A stretch of DNA of 64,000 bases from Collimonas fungivorans (GCF_001584145.1 NZ_CP013232.1:1302001-1366000); one strand, 5' to 3'. Counted from the stretch's first letter, positions 9,149-17,969 are shown. The notes: a model not told the origin generated them from the sequence alone. Translations and numbers: made by a program.

Positions 9149-11250
9149 AGCCAGCAGGCCCAGCTTTTTCATTCAGTTCGTTGCCTCGCATGGGAGCCGC
9201 CATATTGGCCGGCAACAGCGTCAAGGGCATGGCCGGTCCGGTGCTGATCATCATGATCCTGGGCATGATGATCTTGCCCTTGCCGCCTTTCCTGCTCGAC
9301 CTGCTGTTCACCTTCAACATCGCGCTATCGGTGATGGTGCTGCTGGTCAGCATGTACACCATGAAGGCGCTGGATTTCGCCGCCTTTCCTGCGGTGCTGC
9401 TGTTTTCCACCTTGTTGCGCTTATCGCTCAACGTCGCTTCTACCCGGGTCGTGCTGCTGGAAGGCCATACCGGACCGGATGCCGCCGGCAAGGTGATCGA
9501 AGCCTTCGGCCATTTTCTGGTAGGCGGCAATTTTGCCGTCGGCATCGTGGTGTTCGTGATCCTGGTGGTGATCAACTTCATGGTCATCACCAAGGGCGCA
9601 GGACGGATTGCCGAAGTCGGCGCACGTTTCACGCTGGATGCGATGCCGGGCAAGCAGATGGCGATCGACGCTGACCTCAACGCTGGCCTGATCGGCGAAG
9701 ACGTGGCGCGCAAGCGCCGTGCTGAAGTTGCGCAGGAAGCGGATTTCTACGGTTCCATGGACGGCGCCAGCAAGTTTGTGCGCGGCGATGCGGTGGCCGG
9801 TTTGCTGATCATGGTGATCAACGTGGTCGGCGGCCTGATTGTCGGCGTCGCCCAGCATGGCCTGGATATTTCGGTGGCGGCCAAGAACTACACCTTGCTG
9901 ACCATCGGCGACGGCCTGGTGGCGCAGATTCCGGCGCTGGTGATTTCGACTGCGGCCGGTGTCATCGTTTCGCGCGTGACTACCGACGAAGATGTCGGTC
10001 AGCAGCTGATGGGGCAATTGTTCTCCAATCCGCAGGTGCTGTTCCTGACCGCCGGCATCATCGGCCTGATGGGGCTGGTGCCGGGCATGCCGCATGTGGC
10101 GTTCCTGATCATTGCCGGCGGCCTGGTCTATCTCGGCCGGCGCTTGCTGCAGAAAACCGCGGCGGCGGAATATGCGGCCAAGGCGCCGCCGCCTTCCGCC
10201 GCGGCTGCAGAACCGGCCGACGCCAGCTGGGATGACGTGGCGCTGGTCGATCCGCTTGGGCTGGAAGTCGGCTACCGCCTGATTTCACTGGTGGACCGCA
10301 GCCAGAACGGCGAACTGCTGGGGCGCATCAAGAGCATACGCAAGAAATTTGCGCAGGACATCGGCTTCCTGGTGCCGGTGGTGCATATCCGCGACAACCT
10401 TGAACTCAAGCCGAATTCTTATGTAATCACGCTGAAAGGCGTGGAGATCGCCAACGGCGAAGCCTGGCCCGGCCAATGGATGGCGATCAACCCGGGCCAG
10501 GTCAGCGCCACCTTGCCCGGTACGCAGACGGTCGATCCCGCCTTCGGCCTGCCGGCGGTCTGGATCGAAAGCCACATGCGGGAACAGGCGCAGATCTACG
10601 GCTATACCGTGGTCGACGCCAGCACCGTGATCGCTACCCACCTGAACCACCTGATCCATGCCCATTCGGCGGAACTGTTGGGACGGCAGGAAGTGCAGCA
10701 ACTGCTGGACCGGGTCGGCAAGGATGCGCCGAAGCTGATCGAGGACCTGGTGCCGAAACTGCTGTCGCTGACCACATTGCAGAAAGTATTGCAAAACCTG
10801 CTGGACGAAAGCGTCTCGATACGCGACATGCGCACCATCCTCGATGTCCTGCTGGAGCATGGAGCCGCAGTCAGCGACGCCACCGAGCTGACATCGCTGG
10901 TACGGCTGGCGCTGGGTCGGGCCATCACCCAGCAGCTGTTCCCTGGCAATGGCGAATTGCAGGTGATCGGCCTCGACAGTTCGCTCGACCGGGTCCTGCT
11001 GCAGGCGCTGAGCAATGGCAGCGGGCTGGAGCCGGGGCTGGCCGACAGCCTGCTGGCGCAGACCCAGGCGGCAATCACGCGCCAGGAGCAGTTCGGCCTG
11101 TCGCCGGTGCTGGTTGTGCAGCATCCGCTGCGGGTCTTGCTGGCACGGTTTTTACGGCGCAGCCTGCCGCAGCTCAAAGTACTGTCGCATGCCGAAATCC
11201 CTGACACTCGCACCATCAAAGTAACCGCCACTATCGGAGGCAAGGTTTGA
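9145..11250 (+). CDS. flhA: Flagellar export gate protein FlhA
   Basis: FlhA is the largest export gate subunit, with about eight N-terminal membrane helices and a large cytoplasmic domain that docks chaperone-substrate complexes. The protein has 701 residues. The conserved FHIPEP-family segment TLLRLSLNVASTRVVLLEGH and the cytoplasmic helix with KFVRGDAVAG are visible. The family's usual N-terminal length is slightly extended (about 20 residues before the first helix). It overlaps flhB and flhF. Confidence 0.97.
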   Translation: MKPAGPAFSFSSLPRMGAAILAGNSVKGMAGPVLIIMILGMMILPLPPFLLDLLFTFNIALSVMVLLVSMYTMKALDFAAFPAVLLFSTLLRLSLNVASTRVVLLEGHTGPDAAGKVIEAFGHFLVGGNFAVGIVVFVILVVINFMVITKGAGRIAEVGARFTLDAMPGKQMAIDADLNAGLIGEDVARKRRAEVAQEADFYGSMDGASKFVRGDAVAGLLIMVINVVGGLIVGVAQHGLDISVAAKNYTLLTIGDGLVAQIPALVISTAAGVIVSRVTTDEDVGQQLMGQLFSNPQVLFLTAGIIGLMGLVPGMPHVAFLIIAGGLVYLGRRLLQKTAAAEYAAKAPPPSAAAAEPADASWDDVALVDPLGLEVGYRLISLVDRSQNGELLGRIKSIRKKFAQDIGFLVPVVHIRDNLELKPNSYVITLKGVEIANGEAWPGQWMAINPGQVSATLPGTQTVDPAFGLPAVWIESHMREQAQIYGYTVVDASTVIATHLNHLIHAHSAELLGRQEVQQLLDRVGKDAPKLIEDLVPKLLSLTTLQKVLQNLLDESVSIRDMRTILDVLLEHGAAVSDATELTSLVRLALGRAITQQLFPGNGELQVIGLDSSLDRVLLQALSNGSGLEPGLADSLLAQTQAAITRQEQFGLSPVLVVQHPLRVLLARFLRRSLPQLKVLSHAEIPDTRTIKVTATIGGKV

Positions 11251-11252
11251 AC

Positions 11253-13607
11253 ATGCACACTGACAGCGTCACCATCGTCGCTCCGTCCAGCCGCGAAGCG
11301 CTGCGCCTGGTGCGCGAACAGCTGGGACCGGACGCCATCATCGTTTCCAGCCGGGCGACTCCGGCCGGCGCCGAAATCGTCGCCATGCTGGAAACCGCAA
11401 GCGATGAGCGTGCGGCATCGGCGCCTGCACCGGCCGTTGCCGCGCCGGCGGCAAGCGCCGCTGCGCCGTTCAGCATGGACAGCAACGGTAGCGTTATCAG
11501 CGAAATCCATTCGATGCGCGGCATGATCGAAGAGCAGCTGGCCGGCCTGGTGTGGAACGACAAGCAGCGTCGCGATCCGGTTCGCGGCCACCTGCTGCGC
11601 ACCTTGCTGGGCGCCGGCTTCAGCGCCAGCCTGGCGAAAGCAATGCTGGATCATTTGCCCACCGGCCGCAATTTTTCCTCCGGCATGGCCTGGGTCAAGG
11701 CTGAACTGGCGCGTAACCTGCCATTGATGGAAAGCGAAGATGCGCTGATGGACGGCGGCGGCGTCTACGCCCTGATGGGCCCGACCGGAGTAGGCAAGAC
11801 CACCACCACCGCCAAGCTGGCGGCGCGCTGCGTGATGCGCTTTGGCGCTGACAAGCTGGCGCTGCTGACGACCGACAGCTATCGTATCGGCGCGTTTGAA
11901 CAGTTGCGCATCTACGGCAAGATCCTGGGCGTGTCGGTGCATGCAGTGAAAGACGCGGCTGACCTGCGGCTGGTGCTGGAGGATTTGCGCGACAAGCACA
12001 TGATCCTGATCGATACGGTCGGCAAGAGCCAGCGCGACCGCAGCGTGTCCGACCAGGTCGCCATGCTGTGCGGCGCCGGTCGTCCTGTCAAGCGCTTGCT
12101 GCTGCTGAACGCAGCCAGTCACGGCGATACCTTGAATGAGGTGGTGCACGCCTATAAGGATAGCGCCGGCGGCAACCAGCTGGCGGGCTGCATCTTCACC
12201 AAGACCGACGAAGCCACCCATCCCGGCGCATTGCTGGATACCGTGATCCGTCACCGGCTGCCGGTGCATTACGTCTCCTGCGGCCAGAAAGTGCCGGAAA
12301 ACCTGATGCTGGCCGAGCGTTCGAAACTGGTCGACAGTGTGTTCCAGAGCGCCAGCCGCAGCGCCTTGTTTGTCCCGGGCGAAGCCGGCCTGGGCGAGCT
12401 GCCGGCGGCATTGAACAATGACATCGAACTGGCTGCCGCGGCCGCCGCCACGGAACGCTTGCGCAGCCAGTGCCGGCAGTTGATCCGGGTGCTGGCGCAT
12501 GACGCCGAAGAACTGGCCGCCAACGCCAGTGCGCTGGCCGATGGCGGAATCGGTTTCGAGACCAGCAGCGGATTGTGGCGAGCTCTGGCGGACGACAGCG
12601 CGGGCAGCCAGGTGATAGCACACAAACTGCTGACGCACGCAAAAACGGAAATAGAACTTGCCTGCGCCACCCATGTGCTGGCAATCAGCGGCAAGACCGA
12701 ACTGATTGCCAGCCGCAGCGGCGACGCTTATGCCTTGCAGTCCAGCGTATTGCTGTCGGATCGCGACGGCATGCCGCTGGCGGCGCCGCATCAATTGCTG
12801 TCGACTGCGCTTGCCGCCGGTGCAAGCAGCGTCATGCCGACACCGGCGCTGCGCCAGCTGGCCTGGATGCATGGCCAGGATTTCGGCAAGCCGGTGGTGC
12901 ACCTGCTCGACAGGACGCCGGCGCCAGGCCTGATTGATTCCTGGCAGGCCGGCGGCCTGTCATGGCTGGCACGGGCACGCAGCACGACGCGCGTGGTGCA
13001 CGGCGGCATCACGACAAACCTGGCGCAACTGACCGCGCAACTGGCCTTCACTGCGCCTCAGATGATTACTTACAAGGGCAGGCCGGCGCAGCAGACGCTG
13101 GCGGAAACGGCAATCACCCTGGGCAGCGACTTGCGTTGCGTGGCAGTGCGTATCACCGATCAGCATAACGGCAAGCTGCTGGCCAGCTGGCATTTGCTGA
13201 GCAACCTGGCGCCAGCGGCGACGGCATCGCAACTTGCCGTGTGGAGTTGCTGGAAACAGGCCGCCGATCCCTATTACAAGTTGCTCAGGCAAGCCATCCT
13301 GCAGCTCGGCGCCTGCACTGAGCCGGGCGACAGTCATATGCAAAAGCGCTTGCTGGTTGCCGCCCAAGTCAGCACGACCATCTGGCGCCTGGCCCAAAAC
13401 CGGGACAGCTGGGCCGGCGCCGCGCGCACCTTGCTGGCGCAGTTATCCGGACACCGGATCCGTTCCGGTTCGGTCACCGTTGCTTCCGCTGCCGCGCTGT
13501 TTGAAGGTTTCGGCAAGCTGATTGCGCTGCTGGATGCCTTGGCGCTGGACGCCGGTAACGTTGCTGGCCTGGCGCCGGCGCACGGCACGGCGGCGTTGCC
13601 GGGATGA
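11253..13607 (+). CDS. flhF: SRP-type GTPase FlhF with long C-terminal extension
   Basis: FlhF is an SRP-family GTPase that sets flagellar position and number. A short N-terminal B domain (REALRLVREQLGPDAIIVSSR) is followed by an Ala-rich linker and the NG domain, with P-loop GPTGVGKTTT near residue 178, TTDSYRIGAFEQL, DTVGKSQRD and FTKTDEATHPG. These end near residue 385. About 400 further residues follow with no domain I recognise; most FlhF proteins end near the G domain. The start is ATG 11253, or possibly TTG 11247, which overlaps the flhA stop. Confidence 0.93.
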   Translation: MHTDSVTIVAPSSREALRLVREQLGPDAIIVSSRATPAGAEIVAMLETASDERAASAPAPAVAAPAASAAAPFSMDSNGSVISEIHSMRGMIEEQLAGLVWNDKQRRDPVRGHLLRTLLGAGFSASLAKAMLDHLPTGRNFSSGMAWVKAELARNLPLMESEDALMDGGGVYALMGPTGVGKTTTTAKLAARCVMRFGADKLALLTTDSYRIGAFEQLRIYGKILGVSVHAVKDAADLRLVLEDLRDKHMILIDTVGKSQRDRSVSDQVAMLCGAGRPVKRLLLLNAASHGDTLNEVVHAYKDSAGGNQLAGCIFTKTDEATHPGALLDTVIRHRLPVHYVSCGQKVPENLMLAERSKLVDSVFQSASRSALFVPGEAGLGELPAALNNDIELAAAAAATERLRSQCRQLIRVLAHDAEELAANASALADGGIGFETSSGLWRALADDSAGSQVIAHKLLTHAKTEIELACATHVLAISGKTELIASRSGDAYALQSSVLLSDRDGMPLAAPHQLLSTALAAGASSVMPTPALRQLAWMHGQDFGKPVVHLLDRTPAPGLIDSWQAGGLSWLARARSTTRVVHGGITTNLAQLTAQLAFTAPQMITYKGRPAQQTLAETAITLGSDLRCVAVRITDQHNGKLLASWHLLSNLAPAATASQLAVWSCWKQAADPYYKLLRQAILQLGACTEPGDSHMQKRLLVAAQVSTTIWRLAQNRDSWAGAARTLLAQLSGHRIRSGSVTVASAAALFEGFGKLIALLDALALDAGNVAGLAPAHGTAALPG

Positions 13608-13617
13608 GGAGGCGGTT

Positions 13618-14421
13618 TTGAACAAGGTCGTCAGCGACCAGGCGGACGGTTTGCGCTATCTGATGGCGCAGCATTCAGGCATGCAGGTAGCGCATGTCAT
13701 TGCGCTGGTCGGCAGTAGTCCAAGAGTGGGCGTTACCAGTGTGGCCCTGAACCTGGCTGCGGCGCTGGTGCAGCAGGGAAAGGAAGTGCTGCTGCTGGAC
13801 GAACAGAGCGGCGCGCGGTCGGCAGCGGCGATGTGGGCTGGCTCTGCGGCAGGCAGCTGGTCCGATGTTACCGGCGGTCTGCCATTGCCGGCAGCGGCCT
13901 CGCGCCTGGCTTGCGGCGCGCTGCTGCTGGCAGTGCGTAAAGGCGATGCGACCGCAGCGGCTGAAGTGCGCAATGTGTTCCAGGGACAGGTAATCCTGAT
14001 CGACGCCGGACTCGACCGGGACGGCGCGCTGTCCCCACTGGCGGCGCAAGCCGACGATGTGGTGGTGGTGTTGCGGCCGCAGGCGGCGTCGATTACCGCT
14101 GCCTATGCTTGCGTCAAGCAGCTGCATTACGCGCATGCGCTGCAGCGCATGAGGATCATGGTCAATCTGGCGGCCGGGGTGCCGGCGGCGCAGCACGTGC
14201 TGCACAACCTGGCTGCCGCCGGCAGCCGTTACCTGGGCCTGGCGCTGGAACCTGCCGGTTGCGTGGCGGAGGATCCGCAGCTGGTGCGTGCGCAAGGACT
14301 CAAGTTGAGTGTGGTGGAGGCATTCCAGACCAGCGCCGCGGCAATCGATTTCCGCCGCATCGCCGGCCAGCTGCTGCAATGGCCGCGCCCTGTTGTTAAC
14401 CGAAATCTGGACACTGTGTGA
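13618..14421 (+). CDS. flhG: FlhG/FleN-type MinD-like protein, degenerate Walker A
   Basis: FlhG partners FlhF to limit flagellar number. The proposed start is TTG 13618, preceded by GAGGAGG at good spacing, giving 267 residues. The N-terminus carries DQADGLRYLM, the helix that stimulates FlhF GTPase. The P-loop region reads GSSPRVGVTS (about 32-41) instead of KGGxGKT, so both key lysines are missing, and the following LLLDEQSG lacks the usual DADLG. VILIDAGLDRDG and VVLRPQ recall the MinD fold. Nucleotide binding is doubtful. The gene lies directly after flhF and before fliA. Confidence 0.85.
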   Translation: MNKVVSDQADGLRYLMAQHSGMQVAHVIALVGSSPRVGVTSVALNLAAALVQQGKEVLLLDEQSGARSAAAMWAGSAAGSWSDVTGGLPLPAAASRLACGALLLAVRKGDATAAAEVRNVFQGQVILIDAGLDRDGALSPLAAQADDVVVVLRPQAASITAAYACVKQLHYAHALQRMRIMVNLAAGVPAAQHVLHNLAAAGSRYLGLALEPAGCVAEDPQLVRAQGLKLSVVEAFQTSAAAIDFRRIAGQLLQWPRPVVNRNLDTV

Positions 14422-14445
14422 GTAGAGCGGGAAGAGGAATCCATC

Positions 14446-15189
14446 ATGTATACGGCTCAGGGAAAAATCGACAAATCCGACACGCTGGCGCAATACGCGC
14501 CGCTGGTGCGGCGCCTGGCTTTGCAGCTGATAGCGAAATTGCCGGCCAGCGTAGAGCTGGACGACATGATCCAGGCCGGCATGCTGGGTTTGCTGGATGC
14601 CGCCAACCGCTACCAGGACGACCAGGGTGCGCAATTCGAAACCTACGCCAGCCAGCGCATCCGCGGCGCGATGCTGGACGAATTGCGCGCAAACGACTGG
14701 CTGTCGCGCGGCCTGCGCCAGTCTTCGCGCAAGGTCGACGCCGCGGTGCAGGCGCTGGAGCAGAAACTGGCGCGGCCGCCCAGCGAGCGTGAAATCGCAT
14801 TGTCCATGCAGCTGTCGCTGGAAGATTATCAGCACCTGCTGCAGGAGATCCACGGATCGCAACTGGTGTATTACGAAGACTGCGAAGGCGGCAGCAATGA
14901 AAACTCCTTTCTTGACCGCCAGCATGACGATAGCAATCGCAGCGGCGCCGGCGATCCGCTGCAACGCCTGCTGGACAGCGGCATGCGCCACATGCTGGTG
15001 GAGGCGATCGCCCTGATGCCGGAACGTGAGCGGCTGCTGCTCAGTCTGTACTATGAGCAGGAAATGAATTTGCGCGAAATCGGCGCCGTGCTGGAAGTCA
15101 GCCAGTCGCGCGTCTGCCAGCTGCATAGCCAGGCTATCAGCCGCTTGCGGGTGCGTTTGAATGAAACCAGCCGGAGCGAGATTGCCTGA
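14446..15189 (+). CDS. fliA: Flagellar sigma factor FliA (sigma-28)
   Basis: FliA directs RNA polymerase to late flagellar promoters. The 247-residue protein has region 2 (LIAKLPASVELDDMIQAG, then RIRGAMLDELR), region 3 and region 4 with the helix-turn-helix NLREIGAVLEVSQSRVCQLH. The start MYTAQGKIDKSD follows an AGAGGAA-type RBS. Its antagonist FlgM is encoded nearby on the other strand, and three good target promoters are seen in this window. Confidence 0.97.
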   Translation: MYTAQGKIDKSDTLAQYAPLVRRLALQLIAKLPASVELDDMIQAGMLGLLDAANRYQDDQGAQFETYASQRIRGAMLDELRANDWLSRGLRQSSRKVDAAVQALEQKLARPPSEREIALSMQLSLEDYQHLLQEIHGSQLVYYEDCEGGSNENSFLDRQHDDSNRSGAGDPLQRLLDSGMRHMLVEAIALMPERERLLLSLYYEQEMNLREIGAVLEVSQSRVCQLHSQAISRLRVRLNETSRSEIA

Positions 15190-15190
15190 G

Positions 15191-15751
15191 ATGATGAAAC
15201 TGGCCTGTCGCGAGTCCAGGCTGAGATGGCTGCTGGTTTGCGGTGCGGCTGGCTTGCTGGCGGCGACGAACGTCTTTGCCGGCGAGCAGTCGGCAGCAGC
15301 GATTGACCTGAATACCTATATGGGGCGCGACCAGAGCTTGCCAGCCAGACCTGGCGCCATTCGACTTGACAGCAGGGTCGCTGCAGGCGGACAGGCCCGG
15401 GTCGCAGGTTCCTGGAGCGCTTCGACTTCCACACCCGCAATGTTCCATCGTGGCGTCAGTTATCAGTCGCCCCAGATCAATCCGGTCGGCAGCGGCGTCT
15501 CTTCAGGTTCGAGGACACGTCGGGTCGGCTGGCGTTACGGTTTCCTGACAGCGCCGCCGGCAGGCATCCACGCTTATCTGTGCAACTACGCCAGATGTGT
15601 CGGCCTCAGCGGCGCCAGCGGCAGCACCGGCGCTTTTGACGGCGACAACGGCTTGTCGAATTTCGTGTTTGCTTTTGTGATCGACGGACGCGGGCCTTTG
15701 ACCCCGGCCTTGCAGGGAGCTGCCGGCCAGATCTTGGTCAGCTACGAATAA
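15191..15751 (+). CDS. flhE: FlhE-like secreted flagellar protein
   Basis: This 186-residue protein has a signal peptide ending near NVFA-GE. The C-terminal half matches the pattern of enteric FlhE: GSWSAS, VGWRYGF, PPAGIHAYLCNYARCVGLSG, then FVFAF and [18 protein letters not shown], including two paired cysteines. In enterics FlhE is periplasmic and limits proton leak through the export gate. Here the gene follows fliA rather than flhA, and the mature N-terminus is longer than in enterics. The ATG at 15191 directly follows the fliA stop. An earlier in-frame start inside fliA is unlikely. Confidence 0.78.
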   Translation: MMKLACRESRLRWLLVCGAAGLLAATNVFAGEQSAAAIDLNTYMGRDQSLPARPGAIRLDSRVAAGGQARVAGSWSASTSTPAMFHRGVSYQSPQINPVGSGVSSGSRTRRVGWRYGFLTAPPAGIHAYLCNYARCVGLSGASGSTGAFDGDNGLSNFVFAFVIDGRGPLTPALQGAAGQILVSYE

Positions 15752-15773
15752 TCGGGCTGCGAACTGTCGGTGT

Positions 15774-16226
15774 TCAGCTCGACGCCAGGCTGTGGCCGTT
15801 GCCGAGCCCGACCTGGTGCTTGCCGTCGGCGCCATAAAGCGATTGCCCGTGGGCGCGCAGGAAATTGATCGAGCGGCGTACGAAGTCCAGGTGAGTATGG
15901 ATCATGATGCCGTTGCGATGGTTGTTGTCGCGGGCCTGGGCTGCGTGTACCAACAGCTCTTGCCAAACCTGCTGCAGGCCGCCGGCCGCTGCCGCAGCGT
16001 CGCCGCCGGCCCGTCCCGCTGCAAAACCGACCGCCTGCTGCCGCTGTTCCCGTTCCTGCTCAAGCGCGGTGATGCGCTCAGCCAGCTGCGCTTTGCGCTC
16101 GGTGATGAGCGGCAATTCGTCAAAGCGGCTCTTGATCAGCGCCTCTGCTTCCTGGTCCAGCAAGTCAAGAAAAGCGTCCATCACGGCGCGCTCCTGCTGC
16201 AGGTGCTTGAGCAGTGCGCTGCTCAT
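15774..16226 (-). CDS. flgN: Flagellar chaperone FlgN
   Basis: FlgN is the cytoplasmic export chaperone for the hook-filament junction proteins FlgK and FlgL. The 150-residue protein is almost all helical and charged, with LLDQEAEALIKSRFDELPLI near the N-terminus. It overlaps the end of flgM by four bases, the standard flgM-flgN pairing. It ends tail to tail with the flhE-like gene, 22 bases away, with no clear terminator between them. Confidence 0.88.
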   Translation of the reverse strand: MSSALLKHLQQERAVMDAFLDLLDQEAEALIKSRFDELPLITERKAQLAERITALEQEREQRQQAVGFAAGRAGGDAAAAAGGLQQVWQELLVHAAQARDNNHRNGIMIHTHLDFVRRSINFLRAHGQSLYGADGKHQVGLGNGHSLASS

Positions 16227-16567
16227 GACGGTTTCTTGCCCAGCAGGTCGCGTACCGTATCGAGCAAGCCGTCGGCTATCTTTCCGGGATTGATCTGGTA
16301 GCGGCCTTCGCTGATGGCCTGGCGGATCTCGGCGACCTTGGCGGCATCGAAATCGCCGGCGCCGGGTTGCAGCAACTGGGTTTGCAGCTGGCGCACTTGC
16401 GCCGACAGTGAATTCAGGGCGGCGGGCATAGGCGGGCTGGCGCTGGTGGCGGTGCCGGCTGCAGCAGCGTCGGCGGATGCGGCGCGTGCCGCATTATCCT
16501 TGCTGGACGCCGCATTGGCTGGGCTCGACACGCTATTGAGCGGCTTTGTAGGTTGATCGATTTTCAA
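16223..16567 (-). CDS. flgM: Anti-sigma-28 factor FlgM
   Basis: FlgM binds FliA until it is exported through the completed hook. From TTG 16567 the protein has 114 residues and starts LKIDQPTKPLNS (first codon read as Met). An AGAGGAAA RBS stands at the right distance. The frame remains open upstream, but a sigma-28 promoter lies about 30 bases before this TTG, which rules out the longer forms. The middle is Ala-rich and disordered. The C-terminus (AAKVAEIRQAISEGRYQINP, then KIADGLL) is the sigma-binding part. Confidence 0.9.
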   Translation of the reverse strand: MKIDQPTKPLNSVSSPANAASSKDNAARAASADAAAAGTATSASPPMPAALNSLSAQVRQLQTQLLQPGAGDFDAAKVAEIRQAISEGRYQINPGKIADGLLDTVRDLLGKKPS

Positions 16568-16595
16568 GATGTTTCCTCTAAGGGATCTGTTCGTT

Positions 16596-16622
16596 ATAAC
16601 GGCAGCTGGCGCAGGAAGTTTA
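16596..16622 (-). promoter_or_regulatory. Sigma-28 promoter of flgM
   Basis: On the minus strand TAAA (16622-16619) is followed by exactly 15 bases and GCCGTTAT (16603-16596), a close match to TAAA-N15-GCCGATAA. The predicted start is about 25-30 bases upstream of the flgM TTG, giving a short leader with an RBS. It would let FliA drive flgM, as in enterics, separately from flgA. Confidence 0.8.
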
Positions 16623-16664
16623 GGGTTTCGGGTTGAAAATGTCGAAACTGTTATCGAAAAAGAA

Positions 16665-17402
16665 CTAATTCGGCAATTCGACCGAACCGTCGGCGCGGGC
16701 AACGCCGCTCAGCATCTGGCCGGCCTGCGTCTTGACCTGTATTGCTGCACCAGCCGCGGCATTGGTCATCGCCCGTCCTTCGGTGCTGACTACGAAACCC
16801 GAACCTTGCGACTGGACTTTGACGCTTTGCCCCTGTTGTATCACGGTTGCGCCGCGCAACAGCTCCAGCCGCAACGGCGCGCCCAGGGCGATCCGGTTCG
16901 AGGCCACCATGCCGGCGGCTTGCTGCGGATTGGTGACCACGCCGCGCGGCAGGGCGCTGAGATCGCCTTGGCGCGGCTGGATATCGGCAAGGCCCAGGGT
17001 GTCGCCGGCACTGATGGGACGGCCGGCTACATAGTAGTTCGCTACCACCGCCACATAGGCCGGCACGTAGCGCGTCCATGCCGGCGTGGCGGAGCCGTTG
17101 TCGTTGCAGCGCAGGCCGACCGAGACACGGCCCCAGACACGGGCGCCGCTCGGCAGGAACGGCTCCAGTGCGTCGCAGGCGGGCAGGGCGCCTGCCATCG
17201 GCGTGTCGATGCGGATGCTGACCTTGCCTGGCAAACCGCCGGCCTGGGCCAGCAGGAATTGTTCAATGACGGGTCTGGCGCTGCCGCTTAGTTCCGTTGC
17301 CCTGGCGAGTGCGGCCCGGCTACCGGCGCCTAGTGCTGCCGCCGCCAGGAAGTCCAGGCAGGCAAGTGCAAGCCGCCAGCGCCGGAATGATATTGCATGC
17401 AT
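16665..17402 (-). CDS. flgA: Flagellar P-ring chaperone FlgA
   Basis: FlgA is the periplasmic chaperone for P-ring assembly by FlgI. The 245-residue protein has an N-terminal signal sequence (basic MHAISFRRWR, then a hydrophobic run ending near ALA), and the C-terminal SAF/ChapFlgA domain with YYVAGRPISAGDTLGLADIQ, GMVASNRIALGAPLR and GQSVKVQSQGSGFVVSTEGRA. It is divergent from the XRE-type gene and flgB, with flgM downstream on the same strand. Confidence 0.94.
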   Translation of the reverse strand: MHAISFRRWRLALACLDFLAAAALGAGSRAALARATELSGSARPVIEQFLLAQAGGLPGKVSIRIDTPMAGALPACDALEPFLPSGARVWGRVSVGLRCNDNGSATPAWTRYVPAYVAVVANYYVAGRPISAGDTLGLADIQPRQGDLSALPRGVVTNPQQAAGMVASNRIALGAPLRLELLRGATVIQQGQSVKVQSQGSGFVVSTEGRAMTNAAAGAAIQVKTQAGQMLSGVARADGSVELPN

Positions 17403-17541
17403 GTGAAATCTTCCCTTCGATCGGAATTCGTTGCGACGGATTGTCCGCCGTCAGATTCTAGACAACCGCGGGACATGGGCAAGCGCCGAACTGGGCGGCG
17501 TTTCGCTTGCTGTTTGGCGCATTGGATTGTTATGCCATACC

Positions 17542-17547
17542 TATAAT
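17542..17547 (+). promoter_or_regulatory. -10-like TATAAT upstream of the XRE-type gene
   Basis: A perfect TATAAT lies 68 bases before the start of the small regulator at 17616. The best -35 candidates are poorly spaced (TTGGAT at 17522 leaves 14 bases), so an activator-dependent promoter is possible. It falls in the spacer between divergent flgA and the small regulator. Confidence 0.4.
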
Positions 17548-17615
17548 GGTTTGCGGGAGCTTGCCGCGCGGTGCAAACATCTGCCGGCAGCTGCTTTGAA
17601 AATTAAGGATATCCA

Positions 17616-17882
17616 ATGGCGAACGTGAGCGAATTCGATGAAGAAGTCCCGGCTACCCTGGCGGATTTCCTGCGGCAGATGCGTTTGAAGCAGACTGGCG
17701 AGAACGGCAAAAGATTATCGTTGACGGCGATGCACCGGCGTTGCGGTTTGTCGGTGCCGGTGCTGAGCAAACTCGAAACCGGCAGGGTGACCGATCCCAG
17801 CGGCTCGACCATCAAGCGTGTGTTGGACGGTTACCGGCTGAGCTTCGAAGATGTCGCAAAATATTTTCCTGGCCCTAAATGA
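17616..17882 (+). CDS. Small XRE-family helix-turn-helix protein
   Basis: The product has 88 residues and one helix-turn-helix of the XRE/Cro type (about 33-62): LSLTAMHRRCGLSVPVLSKLETGRVTDP, followed by STIKRVLDGYRLSFEDVAKYF. The SKLETGRV stretch is the usual recognition-helix pattern. It has an RBS-like AAGGA and its own -10-like hexamer. It lies between flgA and flgB, where no standard flagellar gene is expected, so it may regulate the flanking flagellar genes. It has no visible toxin partner. Function is inferred from fold and position only. Confidence 0.8.
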   Translation: MANVSEFDEEVPATLADFLRQMRLKQTGENGKRLSLTAMHRRCGLSVPVLSKLETGRVTDPSGSTIKRVLDGYRLSFEDVAKYFPGPK

Positions 17883-17969
17883 GGCTGGCTTTGCGCATCT
17901 CGTTCCGCATCCCGTTGCGTATCTCGAATTGAGGCCGAATCAGCCGCCTGTTCCGATGATTGCCGCCAG

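Noticed and set aside
10602..12902. 766-codon minus-strand open frame opposite flhA and flhF
   Set aside because: It lies wholly opposite conserved genes, has low-complexity His/Gln/Arg-rich translation typical of antisense of GC-rich codons, and shows no known motif.
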